Positions 36,208 through 47,800 of a stretch of DNA of 64,000 bases are shown here, piece by piece. Where the stretch lies: assembly GCA_007449985.2 (NCBI GenBank), contig VIIQ02000693.1:62001-126000 (forward strand), given 5' to 3'. The notes below the pieces were generated by a model, which saw only the letters and a list, made by a program, of their open reading frames with translations, was not told where the DNA came from and did no database searches. The stretch's first letter is position 1; each line of letters begins with the position of its first letter. The position numbers and the translations under genes were made by a program. Source of the DNA: Desmodesmus armatus. Its lineage: Eukaryota > Chlorophyta > Chlorophyceae > Sphaeropleales > Scenedesmaceae.

Positions 36208-39200
36208 ATGATTTCACCGTGTTCGCGACCACACCAACCGTGTTTCAGCCCTCAGGTGAGCTGGTCCCCCCTACTCCCACCCCCTGCTGCTCAAGCAGGG
36301 CAGTTGCAGGCTGCAGTGATGCCCGTCTCTCTCGGTGTGCCCCACCCTTACCAACAGTTAATACTCACGCACTGTGCACGTGCATTTCACGCAGATATCA
36401 CTGTACAGACGGCATGTGCACCCAACATTGGGACGCAGATGCCAAGGCCCCAGCACCAGCAGGTGCAAGGCAGTGAAGACATTTGAGCTAGGTACAGTGT
36501 TCTCCAGCAACAAGAAGGCCAACTGGCTGGCACCCGAGGTGCGATATGAGACGCACAAAGCTCACAACTGTGCTGGTTGCAGGCACTTGGTTCATGGTCA
36601 CTTTCTCAACGCCGCCAAGCACGCATCTGCAGTAGATTCTGGTCAGATCATGCTGAATAAGAGCACCAAGACATGTAGGTTGGGGTGCGTACGCAGTCCT
36701 GCAACCTTGACACAGGTGTGCTTTGCAGTGTTGCTGACGGCACCTTTTCTCTTGACGTCGCACTGCCCCAATGTTTCTGCACCGTTGCGCAGGGAGGCTC
36801 CCAGGCTGCCAAGGGTGTGGTGCTGTTCATGCACGGCTTTGCTCAAGGGCCCAACGCTTACTATGAGAACCTCAAGGGCTTAGCAGATGCAGGGTTTCTG
36901 GTGGTGGCCCCTGTGCCGCCCTTTGGGGCCACACCCGGGAGGCAGCAGGTGAGCATGTTCTGACCTGTGTTTTGTTTGTGGGTACAAGGGGGGCAGACCC
37001 CCTCCCCCCCCCCCCCGGCTGGCCACACACACAACAGCCGAGGCTGCCGGGGGTCGCAGGCAAAGCCTCACCGATGAGGGACGTCTAACGCCCTTCTGAC
37101 CTGTTTTGGTCGTCAGTAGCGCCTTCTAGCAATTCAAACGCGCACACCGCTGCGTTCACCACCAGTGGCGACCTGGTGTTCACCACTGCTTGGTGTCAAA
37201 CATGACCCCCACTCACGGCAACACCTGTCCCCTGACTTTTGAAAGACGTCTGCTGTGTCCTGCAAACCTCTATGGTGGAGTATACAGCCTACGGCTGTGT
37301 TTGCCACCTGTTGTGAGCGTTGGTCACCACCGCCTTGTGTACAACATGACCCCCACTCCCGGCAACACCTGTCCCCTGACTTTGGAAAGACGCCTGCTGT
37401 GTCCTGCAAACCTCTATGGTGGAGTATGCAGCCTACGGCTGTGTTTGCCACCTGTTGTGAGCGTCGTTCACCACCGCGTGGTGTACAACATGACCCCCAC
37501 TCCCGGCAACACCCACCCCCTATAGCGAAAAGAAATGTATGCTGTGTCCTGCAGGCCTCTATGGTGGAGTATGCAGCCTACTTCCACAGCAAGATAGTCA
37601 GCAACACTCTCACAGGACTACCAATGCCAGGCGGGGACTTGAAGGTCGGGCTGCTTGGACACTCGGTGGGAGCTGGGTTGGCCACATATGTTGCGCAGCA
37701 GGCGGCAACGCAGGAGCGCTCTTTCAAGTCTGTGATGTATATGGCACCGCAAACCGAGGCAAGCGATTCGGCGCATCGGACGGCACCCCCCAAGATTATG
37801 CGCCCTATGCGGAAAGTGACGCAACGGAGGTGCAATGCTGGCTCATGCAACCATGGTGTGACAGTGCAGCGGGCGCTATGGCTCTCCATGAGTGAGGCAG
37901 CCTGCATAGTATTCAGCATTGGCAGGTGCTGCCTTGGTATGGTGCTCATGCACACACTGTGTCGATGCACCCGCTGGCTGGCTCAGACTTCAGGTCCCTA
38001 GGAGCAAGACAGCACCAAATCGCCATGCATACGTACACCGTCCGCTGACTATTAGCTTCCTCTGCTGCTTGTAATCAACTGCAGGTCGTAAAGCAGTACC
38101 TGCCGGCAACAGCCATCAACAGCTGGCCTCAGCCAGCGATCGAGGCTACAGACTTTGGCCTGCAATATGGCCTGAAGGATGACCTGGCCCCTCCAGAGCT
38201 CTCCTCCACGCTGGAGGAACAGCTTAGGAAGAAGGGACTCGACATTGAGGTGTGCCGGCGTGAAGAGTGGTTCTTGTTGGGTCTTGGGCAGGGGTCCTTG
38301 TTGGAAGGCACAAGGGGGGCGGACCCCGACCGGCTGGCCACACACACAACAGCCGAGTGAACCCAACTGCCGGGCATGGGTCCTCAGGCTCAAGGCGTGT
38401 GTGACCCACACGCCAACACTTGTCTTGTTGGTGCTCCGTTTCCTAATATGAGAGCAGCAACAAAGCGCATATCTCAGAGTGGCCCCCACATTACACTATA
38501 GGATGGGCAAAGTCTGCTTTCAACTACCCGCCAGGCTGTGGATTGAACCAGAGGCCTGCCTCTCACTCGACTTGCTACCGACGACTGCCTTGGGATGTAA
38601 CCCTCCCCCTCCTCCTGCTTGCCTCCCCTTGCTTGTTTGCATGCCTCAACCCAACCAATTTTCCTTGGCCTTGCATCATCTTGCTGCATGTCTGCCTGCC
38701 TGCCTGCCTGCGTGTAGCCTGCAGACGTCACAGTGTTCCCTGACGGCACCCACGTCGGTTTCCAAGACCAGGTGGTGCTGGGAGATGCCGAAGTAGCCCC
38801 CGACATCCTCCCATGGCTCACCCCGCTGCTGCTGTGGCTCATCACTGCCCTGTCCTCCCTGGGAGTGCCCTTCCTGCCCTACCTTCTGGGCCAGCTGTAC
38901 AAGAGGCGGCTGGAAAGGGGCTTGCTGGGGGCTGAGGAGGAGGATGAGGAGAGGGAGCAGCCTGGTGTGTTCAACAGGGTGTTGATCAACCCGCAGGATA
39001 TTACGCTGCTGGAGCAGCAGGCGGCCAGGAGGGCAAGGACAGTTGAGGACAGGCTGCAGGTGGGTGTGGTGGGGGCGCCCTTTTTTTGGGCAATATGTAC
39101 TCAGTTTTTCATGAGTAATTGAGGCTCGCGGCCGCTGTGCCAGTGTTGGCAACGGGGGGTGCTGTCTTGGCTGCACTCACCAGTGCGGCGCTGACAGAGT

Positions 39201-39892
39201 TTGACTGCCATGATGTTGCCAGAAGCTGTTCGGACCCAACAAGCTTCCCAGTGGTCAAGTGCATGTTGTACATCACATGTGCCTCGGCTGCTGTGTTTCT
39301 TGCCCCTTGTGTGATCAGTGAGCTGCATATCACTACTCATCATCACCAGGCACCCGTTTGGTGCTGAACATCTCAGCACCATGTGACGAGGCACTACACG
39401 GCTCACAACAGGGGCTGGCGTAATGACTGTTGCGCTGCATGCAGGCCCCTCTGATGACAATACAGTGAATGCTTTCCTCCTGTAAGCCTTCTTGGATGCA
39501 ATCCATCACGCATGCCGTGATGTGTCTGTTCTCCTTCTTCTTGCGGGTTGCACAGCCACACCAAATACCGTAACTGTTACTTTCACTGTCACTGTATCCT
39601 GCAGGATCGTGCCCCACAGCCAGATGGCATAGGCCCACCAGACGAGGTCAACATCGCCTCAGCAGAAGCCGACGCCCTGCAATACCTCGGACTGCTGGCA
39701 GTTACGATTGCTGCTGGCTTGCTTTTCTTCCAGAAGGCTTTCGATGATGGAGAAGTTCACTGGTTGCCGCTGCTGGGCACTCTGGTGGCCGCATACTTGA
39801 CCTACAAGGGGGTGTTCTACCTGCGGCTACAGAACTATGTGGATACCGTGCAACGGCCACAGTCGAGGGTGAGGCTGCGGTTGAGGGGTTGA
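36208..39892 (+). CDS. Chlorophyllase-like alpha/beta hydrolase with C-terminal membrane domain
   Basis: Seven exons: 36208-36255, 36395-36491, 36716-36948, 37555-37758, 38085-38249, 38718-39059, 39605-39892. Phases agree and give 458 aa. Residues 1-45 are rich in Arg, Ser, Pro and lack acids (MISPCSRPHQPCF), as in a chloroplast transit peptide. The hydrolase part shows GVVLFMHGFAQGPN with the oxyanion-hole HG, nucleophile elbow GHSVGAG, and a late FPDGTHVGF supplying the catalytic His. This order matches chlorophyllase/dienelactone-hydrolase-type enzymes, which cleave esters such as the phytol ester of chlorophyll; the substrate is not provable here. A hydrophobic stretch (LPWLTPLLLWLITALSSLG) follows, then an acidic loop and two more near the C-terminus (YLGLLAVTIAAGLLFF; LLGTLVAAYLTYKGVFYL). 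Soluble plant chlorophyllases lack such a domain. Intron 4 appears to use a GC donor (GAG|GCAAGC at 37759). The first two exons are the least certain. Confidence 0.75.
36986..37085 (+). repeat. Dispersed GC-rich repeat, copy 1 (intronic)
   Basis: It begins 'aaggggggcagaccc', includes a 13-nt C run (37004-37016), then 'ggctggccacacacacaaca', and ends near 'aagcctcaccgatgaggg'. Related copies lie at about 38311-38360 (in another hydrolase intron) and 40252-40400 (downstream, more diverged). No terminal repeats or coding sequence are evident. Confidence 0.55.
37186..37560 (+). repeat. 145-bp tandem repeat copying an acceptor junction of the hydrolase gene
   Basis: Two full units precede the exon at 37555 with an exact 145-bp spacing: copied boundaries lie at 37265, 37410 and 37555. 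Each copy carries the branch/acceptor side plus ~27 nt of exon start (cctctatggtggagtat, then cagcctac). The real acceptor reads tcctgcag; both copies read tcctgcaa. Confidence 0.85.
38311..38360 (+). repeat. Dispersed GC-rich repeat, copy 2 (intronic)
   Basis: 'caaggggggcggacccc' followed by 'ggctggccacacacacaaca' matches the copy near 36986-37040 but stops sooner. It lies in hydrolase intron 5. Confidence 0.55.
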
Positions 39893-40251
39893 TCTCATTT
39901 TTGCTAGGGAAATGTGAAGAAGAGACACAGATAGCATGCATGTCAACACCAGTCACAGTGGGTGGTCAGGCTTGAAGCACCAGCATGGTGACCATTTGGT
40001 GGGTAGGGCTGCAAAAGCTTGCAGCATCCTGCTGAGATGTGCTGTGCAGGCAAATGCCAGAAAATGCAGGCAAATGCCAGAAAACTGGTGTGCTGCTGTG
40101 ACACTGTTCTGTGAGATGCTTCAACTGCTGAAATTGGTGTGCTGTGCTGCTGTGCTTGTCTGTGCTGTGCAGGCAAACGCCAGAAAGTTTTTCACAACCA
40201 CACTACAGTAATGCCTGGTGAAGTTCAGCAGATCTTTTTGTTTGATGATGG

Positions 40252-40400
40252 TGTCCAAGGGGGGCGCACCCCCCACCAGCTGGCAACCCACAACTCAGTC
40301 CAGTTCCCAGGGAACTCCAGTGGAGTGGTGGGGGCGGAAGGCCAAGCCTCACCGTTGTGAGAGGTCAAGTGGCGGGGGCCGAAGGCTAAGCCTCACCAAT
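40252..40400 (+). repeat. Dispersed GC-rich repeat, copy 3
   Basis: 'ccaaggggggcgcacccccc' opens it and 'ccaagcctcaccgttgtgag' closes it, with a second partial end ('aagcctcaccaatgagag') up to about 40405. The interior is more diverged than in the other two copies. Confidence 0.4.
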
Positions 40401-42445
40401 GAGAGAGTTCAGACATGCGGCTGCAACGCTGTCGCCTGGCAGGCACCGCACTGTGCACTGTGTACAGCACGTCAGCAGGATTGGAGGGGGGTGGGGTTTG
40501 GGGGGAACCTGCGTCAGTGCCGCTTGGCTCAGGGCACTGTGACAGTATGAGTTATGGCAGGAACCTAGTGCTCAAGTGCTGAGCACCTAAACAACACAGC
40601 AACGGCCGAGTCGGAGCAGGGCTGACCCCTGATCGGTTATGTGGTGACTGTCAGTCACACTTGCAGCTGGCCCTATTTGTCAGCTATGCAGCTCAGGCCC
40701 GGCCTCTGATGTGGCTTGGTGGCTGTTGGCCCTAAGGAGTGAAGGAACAAGTGGCACTGACTGCCCGTGTGCTTTGATTGCGGGTTGCTACAACATGGTG
40801 TTGATGTTCTGCAGGGGGTGTTGAAGTCAGTCCTACATGTTGGTAGGGCCTGCCCATTTTGCAGCACGGGGCTTCCCCACAAGCCTCTGGCAACTGAACC
40901 ATTCTTGGCGGTGAAATGGGGTTCTGATTTGTGGTTTTGCTGTTGCAGTTAGGTATGCTTGGGGTGTAGGGTCCATACAGTGTCAGTACAAAGGTTGGTG
41001 ATCCATCGGCATAATGTGGGAGTACTGTGGGCAAGGCACACCGCTAGTCAGGCTTTTTGTTTGGTAGGCAATCATTGTGGGCCACGTGAGCCAAGCCTGT
41101 AGTGTTGCGGCACAGTGACTTTGCTGTGTTGGGTGGCAGCACACAGGCCCTGGCTGTTTCAAGCTGTTGCAAACAATGGCAGCAGAAGCGCACGTACAGG
41201 GGAAAGGTCTTGAGCAGCAATCTTTTTGGCAGCACATCAACTCAAGTGCTGCAGTCTGGCGACATGCGCATTTTGCAGGGGAAGCCCATGCTTTCCCGCC
41301 CTTGAGCAACAGTTTGCGGCATAGGCCTTTCTTTGTTCCATCTGGTTTGTTGTGCCATCTCCGTCATATATCAGTGAATGGCTGGCATGAGCTCTTGAGC
41401 TTCCTAGCTGCAGGTGTAACTTTGATTTGATTTGAGGCGATGATGGCAGCAGCTGGGCAGCTTGACTAGCTGTCTCGCAGCAGAAGTCATGCGAGCTACC
41501 ACACTATCAGGATGCTGCACATTGGGTTTGTTGAGCAGCAGGCTGGGTGGCTGATCAGGTGTTGGTGCCCGGTGTTGCTTGACTTTGGTTTCCGATTCTT
41601 CGGTAGAGGACAGGGTTGGTTTGAACAGCAGGAAGGTGTGTGGCCAGGGAGCTAGAAGTAGTGCGCTGTCGGGCCTGTTGTGATTGGGTTCTGGGTGTGG
41701 GCTTGTGTACGGTGTTTGTGTGTATGCTCTTGTTGTGGATTTGGATGGGAGGGCCTGTCTGGGCTTGTCTTAAGAAGTGCTGCACACACAAAAGATGCCG
41801 CATCTGGTGGCAGATTGTGCGACACTGTGGCGCAGTCTGGTTGATATGGTGATGATCGGCAGCAACTGTCCTGCCCACTGCAGTCTTCACCTGGGACTGT
41901 GAGTGAGACACCCCACAAGCATGGTTATTTGTAAGATGCATTCTGCAGCCACTGCATCAGTGATGCATGCGCACCCGAAATTCGCTGCTACATTGCCTGG
42001 CCCCTGTCTCATGGCCTTCGTACTGCAAATTTACAATGCGCAGTCTGGTGTAGATGATGACGTTACTGCGCAATTTGCTGCAACCTTCTCGTGATGGCCT
42101 GCAGAGTGGTTGGCCCTGAGGCCTGTCAAGGGCCAAAGTTTGAGAGGCCAGTTGGCGACCACCTTCAGGGGACCCAGAGTTACCCAGGTGTAGCTTCAGC
42201 TCAGTAAGTGGCGCAAGCACGGTCTACCAGACATTTCAAGTCCCAGCCCGATATGCCAGACTCTGATGAGCAAGCAACAGCGACCCACCAACAGGGTCAT
42301 CCATGGATGGCACTAAACGCCGTAGCCATTACCTGCAGCCATGCTTGTTACCTCACCTCCACGACATCCATAAATTCATCAAAAGTACTATGGCAAGGCG
42401 CTTGTGGCCAAAACCGCTCACCTGCTTTCGGTTGACACCGACACA

Positions 42446-42470
42446 GGCATGTAGCAGGGTCGATGGGTAC
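42446..42470 (+). repeat. Dispersed repeat, copy 1 (inverted relative to 62386-62410)
   Basis: A 25-bp sequence starting GGCATGTAGCAGGG is identical to the reverse complement of 62386-62410. Weaker similarity extends on both sides (GTTGAC before; CGACCCACT and TGT(A)A(G/C)GC-like sequence after), suggesting a longer degraded repeat of ~65 bp. Confidence 0.6.
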
Positions 42471-42849
42471 TGAACCGTAACAAGGCGACCCACTAGCTGT
42501 TACGCTTCTGTTTGTAGTGAAAGTGTGCCGGGGAGATTAATGTAATTGTAAACAACACTTTTGAGCATTCCCTTCCCCAGCAAACGTGCCGTGTGACGTT
42601 ACGTCGGGTTTGAATGTGTACCTTGTGATCAGAGCTGTGTTCGCCCGAAGCACCTTGACGAATGATATATGTTGTTTGGTAACACCCCTTCGTGGCAGTG
42701 AAAGTTCCACCAGCGTGTTCATTAGGGCGATTGCTGTTGCGAGGCAGAACTGCTCTGCAGTCATGTGTTGCCAGAAGGCATGAACTTTTTGAGAAAAAGG
42801 CTACCATCTGCGACGTTATCGTGTCTCAGCATACTTCTGCAGCTGCCGC

Positions 42850-42851
<2 letters not shown>

Positions 42852-42886
<35 letters not shown>
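42852..42886 (+). repeat. Poly(G) tract, 35 nt
   Basis: An uninterrupted run of 35 G in non-coding sequence, G-quadruplex-prone and prone to sequencing length error. Confidence 0.9.
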
Positions 42887-42888
<2 letters not shown>

Positions 42889-43972
42889 GGGTATTTGTGG
42901 TACCCAATTTCGGCCAATTACAAGTGTGCCCTCCTTTGGCACGCAGGCCAGACCTGGACCATAATCAAAGCTTCTCATGGTTATAGGCTAGCATATTGTG
43001 CATTAACAGGGCCCCATGAGCCCTCTTCGAAAACCTGCCAATTTCACAGTCACGGCCAATTGCAACTGTGCACTACCAAGGACCCTTCGCGGGCAGCTGA
43101 GCCCTTCAAACGTTATGTATTGGTGTTGATCATTTACGAGTGCGCGTCCAGCTTGAATAGCGCGTGTTACGCAAAGCACCTGAAAACGCAAATTCGATGT
43201 AATTACAAGTGCGAGTCAGCCAAAGCCCCAAGCAGCCCATCCGCTGGCGTTAGGCATTACCAAACTTATCATGCATGTTATAAGGCCACTTGATGAGCCA
43301 GGGGCCTCCGCAAGTTCCCAAGCTGCTGTCACATTGTACATCTTGCAGCACTCTCAGCTGATCAGGGCCGATCTTGGAGCTTCAGGCACAAACATGCGCT
43401 CTCTGTGAACATAAGAAACCGCACCAACTGTCCCAGCTTCAGTCAAAAGCCTCACAGCAAGGGGGTGTGATCCCCTCACATCATGTGACTCACATGGCCA
43501 CCACCACCCTGGCCTGAGCCTTGCTTGTTGATTGATCGCCTGAACAGCAAGCTGGCTGTGCGTGATAGGCCTAGCTGCAGTCACACAGGCGCAGCGCAAT
43601 GTCTGCTAGGTGGTCAACCCGCACTCAGTGCAAGGTTGCGGCAGCTGGTCCCCCGAACGTCAACAGCTGTGCAGGATTGTTTGCAGACTAGCGCTTCTTC
43701 CATGGCTGCTAGTCAGGCTTCCAGCAGCTGTGCTGAAGATGCAATCTGTGACTTATCGGCTCAAATGTTTGTTGACAACAGCAGCACTGTCCAGTCATTC
43801 CGCCGGTGGTGACTGGTGGGTAGTGCCAGCCTCAGCTTGCAGCAGAGTGCCACTCTGCCGGGCAGAGCTTCTGCTTAGAGAGCATCCCACTCATAGTCAC
43901 ACCCAAATCACGCCCACGGAAACGTCAGACTTGGGCTACTGTTGACACATCAGCTGAACAAAGACGCACAAC

Positions 43973-44488
43973 ATGACCGCCAGTCAGCAGCAGCACCGTG
44001 GTGCTGCTGCCACACCAGCAGCTGCAGAACACCACAGAGACATGCAGCAAGGGGCCCAACAAGCTGCACTGCACGTACAGCACGGCACGTCGTTCTCCAA
44101 CAGCAATGGCCTACCCGAGGGGACGGGCCCTGGCGGCACTGCTGCCGTACGAACTCCTGCCGTCCCTACAGTCACCAGCAGTGACTATGTGCCTAGCTTG
44201 AAGTCTCCACCCTTTATGCAGATGCTAGTGGTTCGCGTTTCAGTGGCAGCAGCAGTCCGGGGTGCCAGGCCATTGTGCATGCCCTGCCCGGCCCTGCAGC
44301 GCAAGGGCCTTGCAGCACACAAACCGGTTGGCACACACAAACTGGGTGCTGCCTACTCCATAATTGCACGGTTGTCTTTGCGTACTGTCATGGCCGTTAT
44401 GTTTCTTGCTGGACTGGCAAACTGCCTGAACAAGCTGGACTGCAGTAGATTCTGCTATGACCTGCCTTCAGCTATCGACAGCTGTTAG
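43973..44488 (+). CDS. Possible Gln/Ala-rich protein or 5' exon, unknown
   Basis: An open frame of 171 codons begins MTASQQQHRGAAATP after acaacATG, a good initiation context. It is Gln/Ala/His-rich at first (to about residue 75) and then carries a hydrophobic stretch (TVMAVMFLAGLANCL). I do not recognise it. Early exons in this window often look like this, so it might be the first exon of a gene interrupted by the adjacent satellite array. It could equally be chance. Confidence 0.25.
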   Translation: MTASQQQHRGAAATPAAAEHHRDMQQGAQQAALHVQHGTSFSNSNGLPEGTGPGGTAAVRTPAVPTVTSSDYVPSLKSPPFMQMLVVRVSVAAAVRGARPLCMPCPALQRKGLAAHKPVGTHKLGAAYSIIARLSLRTVMAVMFLAGLANCLNKLDCSRFCYDLPSAIDSC

Positions 44489-44850
44489 CGTGCACACATT
44501 GCCTGATCTCAGGAGCCCTTTGTGCATGTTATCCATGCTTGCACAAGCGAGTTTACATGCTTGCTGGACCCTTGGCCCTGTCATGTTTTGGGCACCTCAT
44601 CCTGCAGAGCTGCACTTGTTGCACCAAGTCTGCCCTCTGTTGGCACCAGGGTGCAGTGTGGAACACGGCACGAGCCTCAAAACATGCAACCGTGATAGTT
44701 CGGTTCTGACCTTAGAACCCTGCTTGCAAGCCAACCAGACAGCTTCAAGCCCCCTGACCCTCAGAACCCTGCAACCCCCACCAAGCCGGGCCTAAGGGTG
44801 TACCACACCCGCTGCCGCGGGTGTAAGTTCATCCCACAAATATGGAACCA
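44489..44850. other. Short spacer before the satellite array
   Basis: No gene or repeat recognised. Confidence 0.4.
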
Positions 44851-47800
44851 AATGTGCATACTTCAATGGCGGTGTCTTGTGGTGTTTTCGGTGGGCTGAA
44901 ATGGGCTTTCGGAGGTGCCCTGGCAACTTCGGTTGCATGAGCAAGCCTTCGGAGGGGACCAATAGTGGTTCGCCAGGTGTAAGAGGCAAGGGGGAGGCAG
45001 GGAGTGGTAGCCCCCTAGCAGATAAGAGGCTGTAGGCATGTGCACACTTCAGTGGCAGTGTCTTGTGGTGTTTTCGGTGGGCTGAAATGGGCTTTCAGAG
45101 GTGCCCTTGCAACTTCGGTTGCATGAGCAAGCCTTTGAAGGGACCAATAGTGCTTCGCTAGGGGTAGGAGGCAAGGGGGAGGCAGGGAGTGGTAGCCCCC
45201 TAGCAGATATGGAGCTGTATGCATGTGCATACTTCAGTGGCGGTGTCTTGTGGTGTTTTCGGTGGGCTCAAATGGGCTTTCGGAGCTGCCCTTGCAACTT
45301 CGGTTGCATGAGCAAGCCTTTGGAGGGGACCAATAGTGCTTCGCTAGGTGTTGGAGGCAAGGGGGGGACAGGGAGTGGTAGCCCCCTAGCAGATATGAGG
45401 CTGTAGGCATGTTCACACTTCAGTGGCGGTGTCTCATGGTGCTTTCGGTGGGCTCAAATGGGCTTTCGGAGCTGCCCTGGCAACTTCGGTTGCATGTCCA
45501 AGCCTTCGGAGGGGACCAATAGTGCTTTGCTAGGTGTAGAGGGCAAAGGGAAGGCAGGGAGTGGTAGCCCCCTAGCAGATATGAGGCTGTAGGCATGTGC
45601 ACACTTCAGTGGCAGTGTCTTGTGGTGTTTTTGGTGGGCTCAAATGGGCTTTTGGAGCTGCCCTTGCAACTTCGGTTGTATGTCCAAGCCTTCGGAGGGA
45701 CCAATAGTGCTTCGCTAGGTGTAGGAGGCAAGGGTGAGGCAGGGAGTGGTAGCCCCCTAGCAGATGGAGCTGTAGGCATGTTCACACTGTAGTGGCGGTG
45801 TCTCGTGGTGTTTTCGGTGGGCTCAAATGGGCTTTCGGAGCTGCCCTGGCAACTTCGGTTGCATGAGCAAGCCTTCGGAGGGGACCAATAGTGGTTCGCC
45901 AGGTGTAAGAGGCAAGGGGGAGGCAGGGAGTGGCAGCCCCCTAGCAGATAAGAGGCTGTAGGCATGTGCACACTTCAGTGGCAGTGTCTTGTGGTGTTTT
46001 CGGTGGGCTCAAATGGGCTTTTGGAGCTGCCCTTGCAACTTCGGTTGCATGAGCAAGCCTTCGGAGGGGACCAATAGTGGTTCGCCAGGTGTTGGAGGCA
46101 AGGGGGAGGCAGGGAGTGGTAGCCCCCTAGCAGATATGAGGCTGTAGGCATGTGCACACTTCAGTGGCAGTGTCTCGTGGTGTTTTCGGTTGGCTCAAAT
46201 GGGCTTTCGGAGCTGCCCTGGCAACTTTGGTTGCATGTCTAAGCCTTCGGAGGGGACCAATAGTGGTTCGCCAGGTGTAGAGGGCAAAGGGGAGGCAGGG
46301 AGTGGTAGCCCCCTAGCAGATATGAGGATGTAGGCATGTTCACACTTCAGTGGCGGTGTCTCATGGTGCTTTCGGTGGGCTCAAATGGGCTTTCGGAGGT
46401 GCCCTGGCAACTTCGGTTGCATGTCCAAGCCTTCGGAGGGGACCAATAGTGCTTTGCTAGGTGTAGAGGGCAAAGGGAAGGCAGGGAGTGGTAGCCCCCT
46501 AGCAGATATGAGGCTGTAGGCATGTGCACACTTCAGTGGCAGTGTCTTGTGGTGTTTTTGGTGGGCTCAAATGGGCTTTTGGAGCTGCCCTTGCAACTTC
46601 GGTTGCATGAGCAAGCCTTCGGAGGGGACCAATAGTGCTTCGCTAGGTGTAGGAGGCAAGGGGGAGGCAGGGAGTGGCAGCCCCCTAGCAGATAAGAGGC
46701 TGTAGGCATGTGCACACTTCAGTGGCGGTGTCTTGTGGTGTTTTCGGTGGGCTCAAATGGGCTTTCGGAGCTGCCCTTGCAACTTCGGTTGCATGAGCAA
46801 GCCTTCGGAGGGGACCAATAGTGCTTCGCTAGGTGTAGGAGGCAAGGGGGAGGCAGGGAGTGGCAGCCCCCTAGCAGATATGAGGTTGTAGGCATGTGCA
46901 TACTTCAATGGCGGTGTCTCGTGGTGTTTTCGGTGGGCTCAAATGGGCTTTCGGAGGTGCCCTGGCAACTTCGGTTGCATGAGCAAGCCTTCGGAGGGGA
47001 CCAATAGTGCTTCGCTAGGTGTAAGAGGCAAGGGGGAGGCAGGGAGTGGTAGCCCCCTAGCAGATAAGAGGCTGTAGGCATGTGCACACTTCAGTGGCAG
47101 TGTCTTGTGGTGTTTTCGGTGGGCTGAAATGGGCTTTCAGAGGTGCCCTTGCAACTTCGGTTGCATGAGCAAGCCTTTGAAGGGACCAATAGTGCTTCGC
47201 TAGGGGTAGGAGGCAAGGGGGAGGCAGGGAGTGGTAGCCCCCTAGCAGATATGGAGCTGTATGCATGTGCACACTTCAGTGGCAGTGTCTTGTGGTGTTT
47301 TCGGTGGGCTGAAATGGGCTTTCAGAGGTGCCCTTGCAACTTCGGTTGCATGAGCAAGCCTTTGAAGGGACCAATAGTGCTTCGCTAGGGGTAGGAGGCA
47401 AGGGGGAGGCAGGGAGTGGTAGCCCCCTAGCAGATATGGAGCTGTATGCATGTGCATACTTCAGTGGCGGTGTCTTGTGGTGTTTTCGGTGGGCTCAAAT
47501 GGGCTTTTGGAGCTGCCCTTGCAACTTCGGTTGCATGAGCAAGCCTTTGGAGGGGACCAATAGTGCTTCGCTAGGTGTTGGAGGCAAGGGGGGGACAGGG
47601 AGTGGTAGCCCCCTAGCAGATATGAGGCTGTAGGCATGTTCACACTTCAGTGGCGGTGTCTCATGGTGCTTTCGGTGGGCTCAAATGGGCTTTCGGAGGT
47701 GCCCTGGCAACTTCGGTTGCATGTCCAAGCCTTCGGAGGGGACCAATAGTGCTTCGCTAGGTGTAGAGGGCAAAGGGAAGGCAGGGAGTGGTAGCCCCCT

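Larger units (their letters stand above)
39893..43972. other. Gene-poor region
   Basis: No supported gene. A possible poly(A) signal TGTAA lies at 41415-41419. Three copies of a ~20-bp 'tgcaggcaaatgccagaaa' unit occur at 40045-40190. The 35-nt poly(G) tract and one copy of an inverted dispersed repeat (42446-42470) are listed separately. Short open frames here have no splice context or recognisable composition. Confidence 0.4.

Noticed and set aside
36177..36255. Earlier start reading ...FTVFATTPTVFQPSG for the hydrolase
   Set aside because: It has no ATG and leaves phase 1 into an exon that then stops; the ATG at 36208 gives a consistent, transit-peptide-like model.
36538..36715. Open stretch HLVHGHFLNAAKH... 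as an extra hydrolase exon
   Set aside because: It would require introns of about 40-46 nt, far below others here. The donor at 36492 joins 36716 in phase.
37740..37895. Alternative frame (YGTANRGKRFGASDG...) after the GxSxG exon
   Set aside because: It needs a frameshift and meets a stop; the GC donor at 37759 gives consistent phase.
38521..38600. tRNA-like 'ggttcaatcc' T-loop on the minus strand
   Set aside because: The T stem does not pair well and I could not find matching acceptor and anticodon arms.
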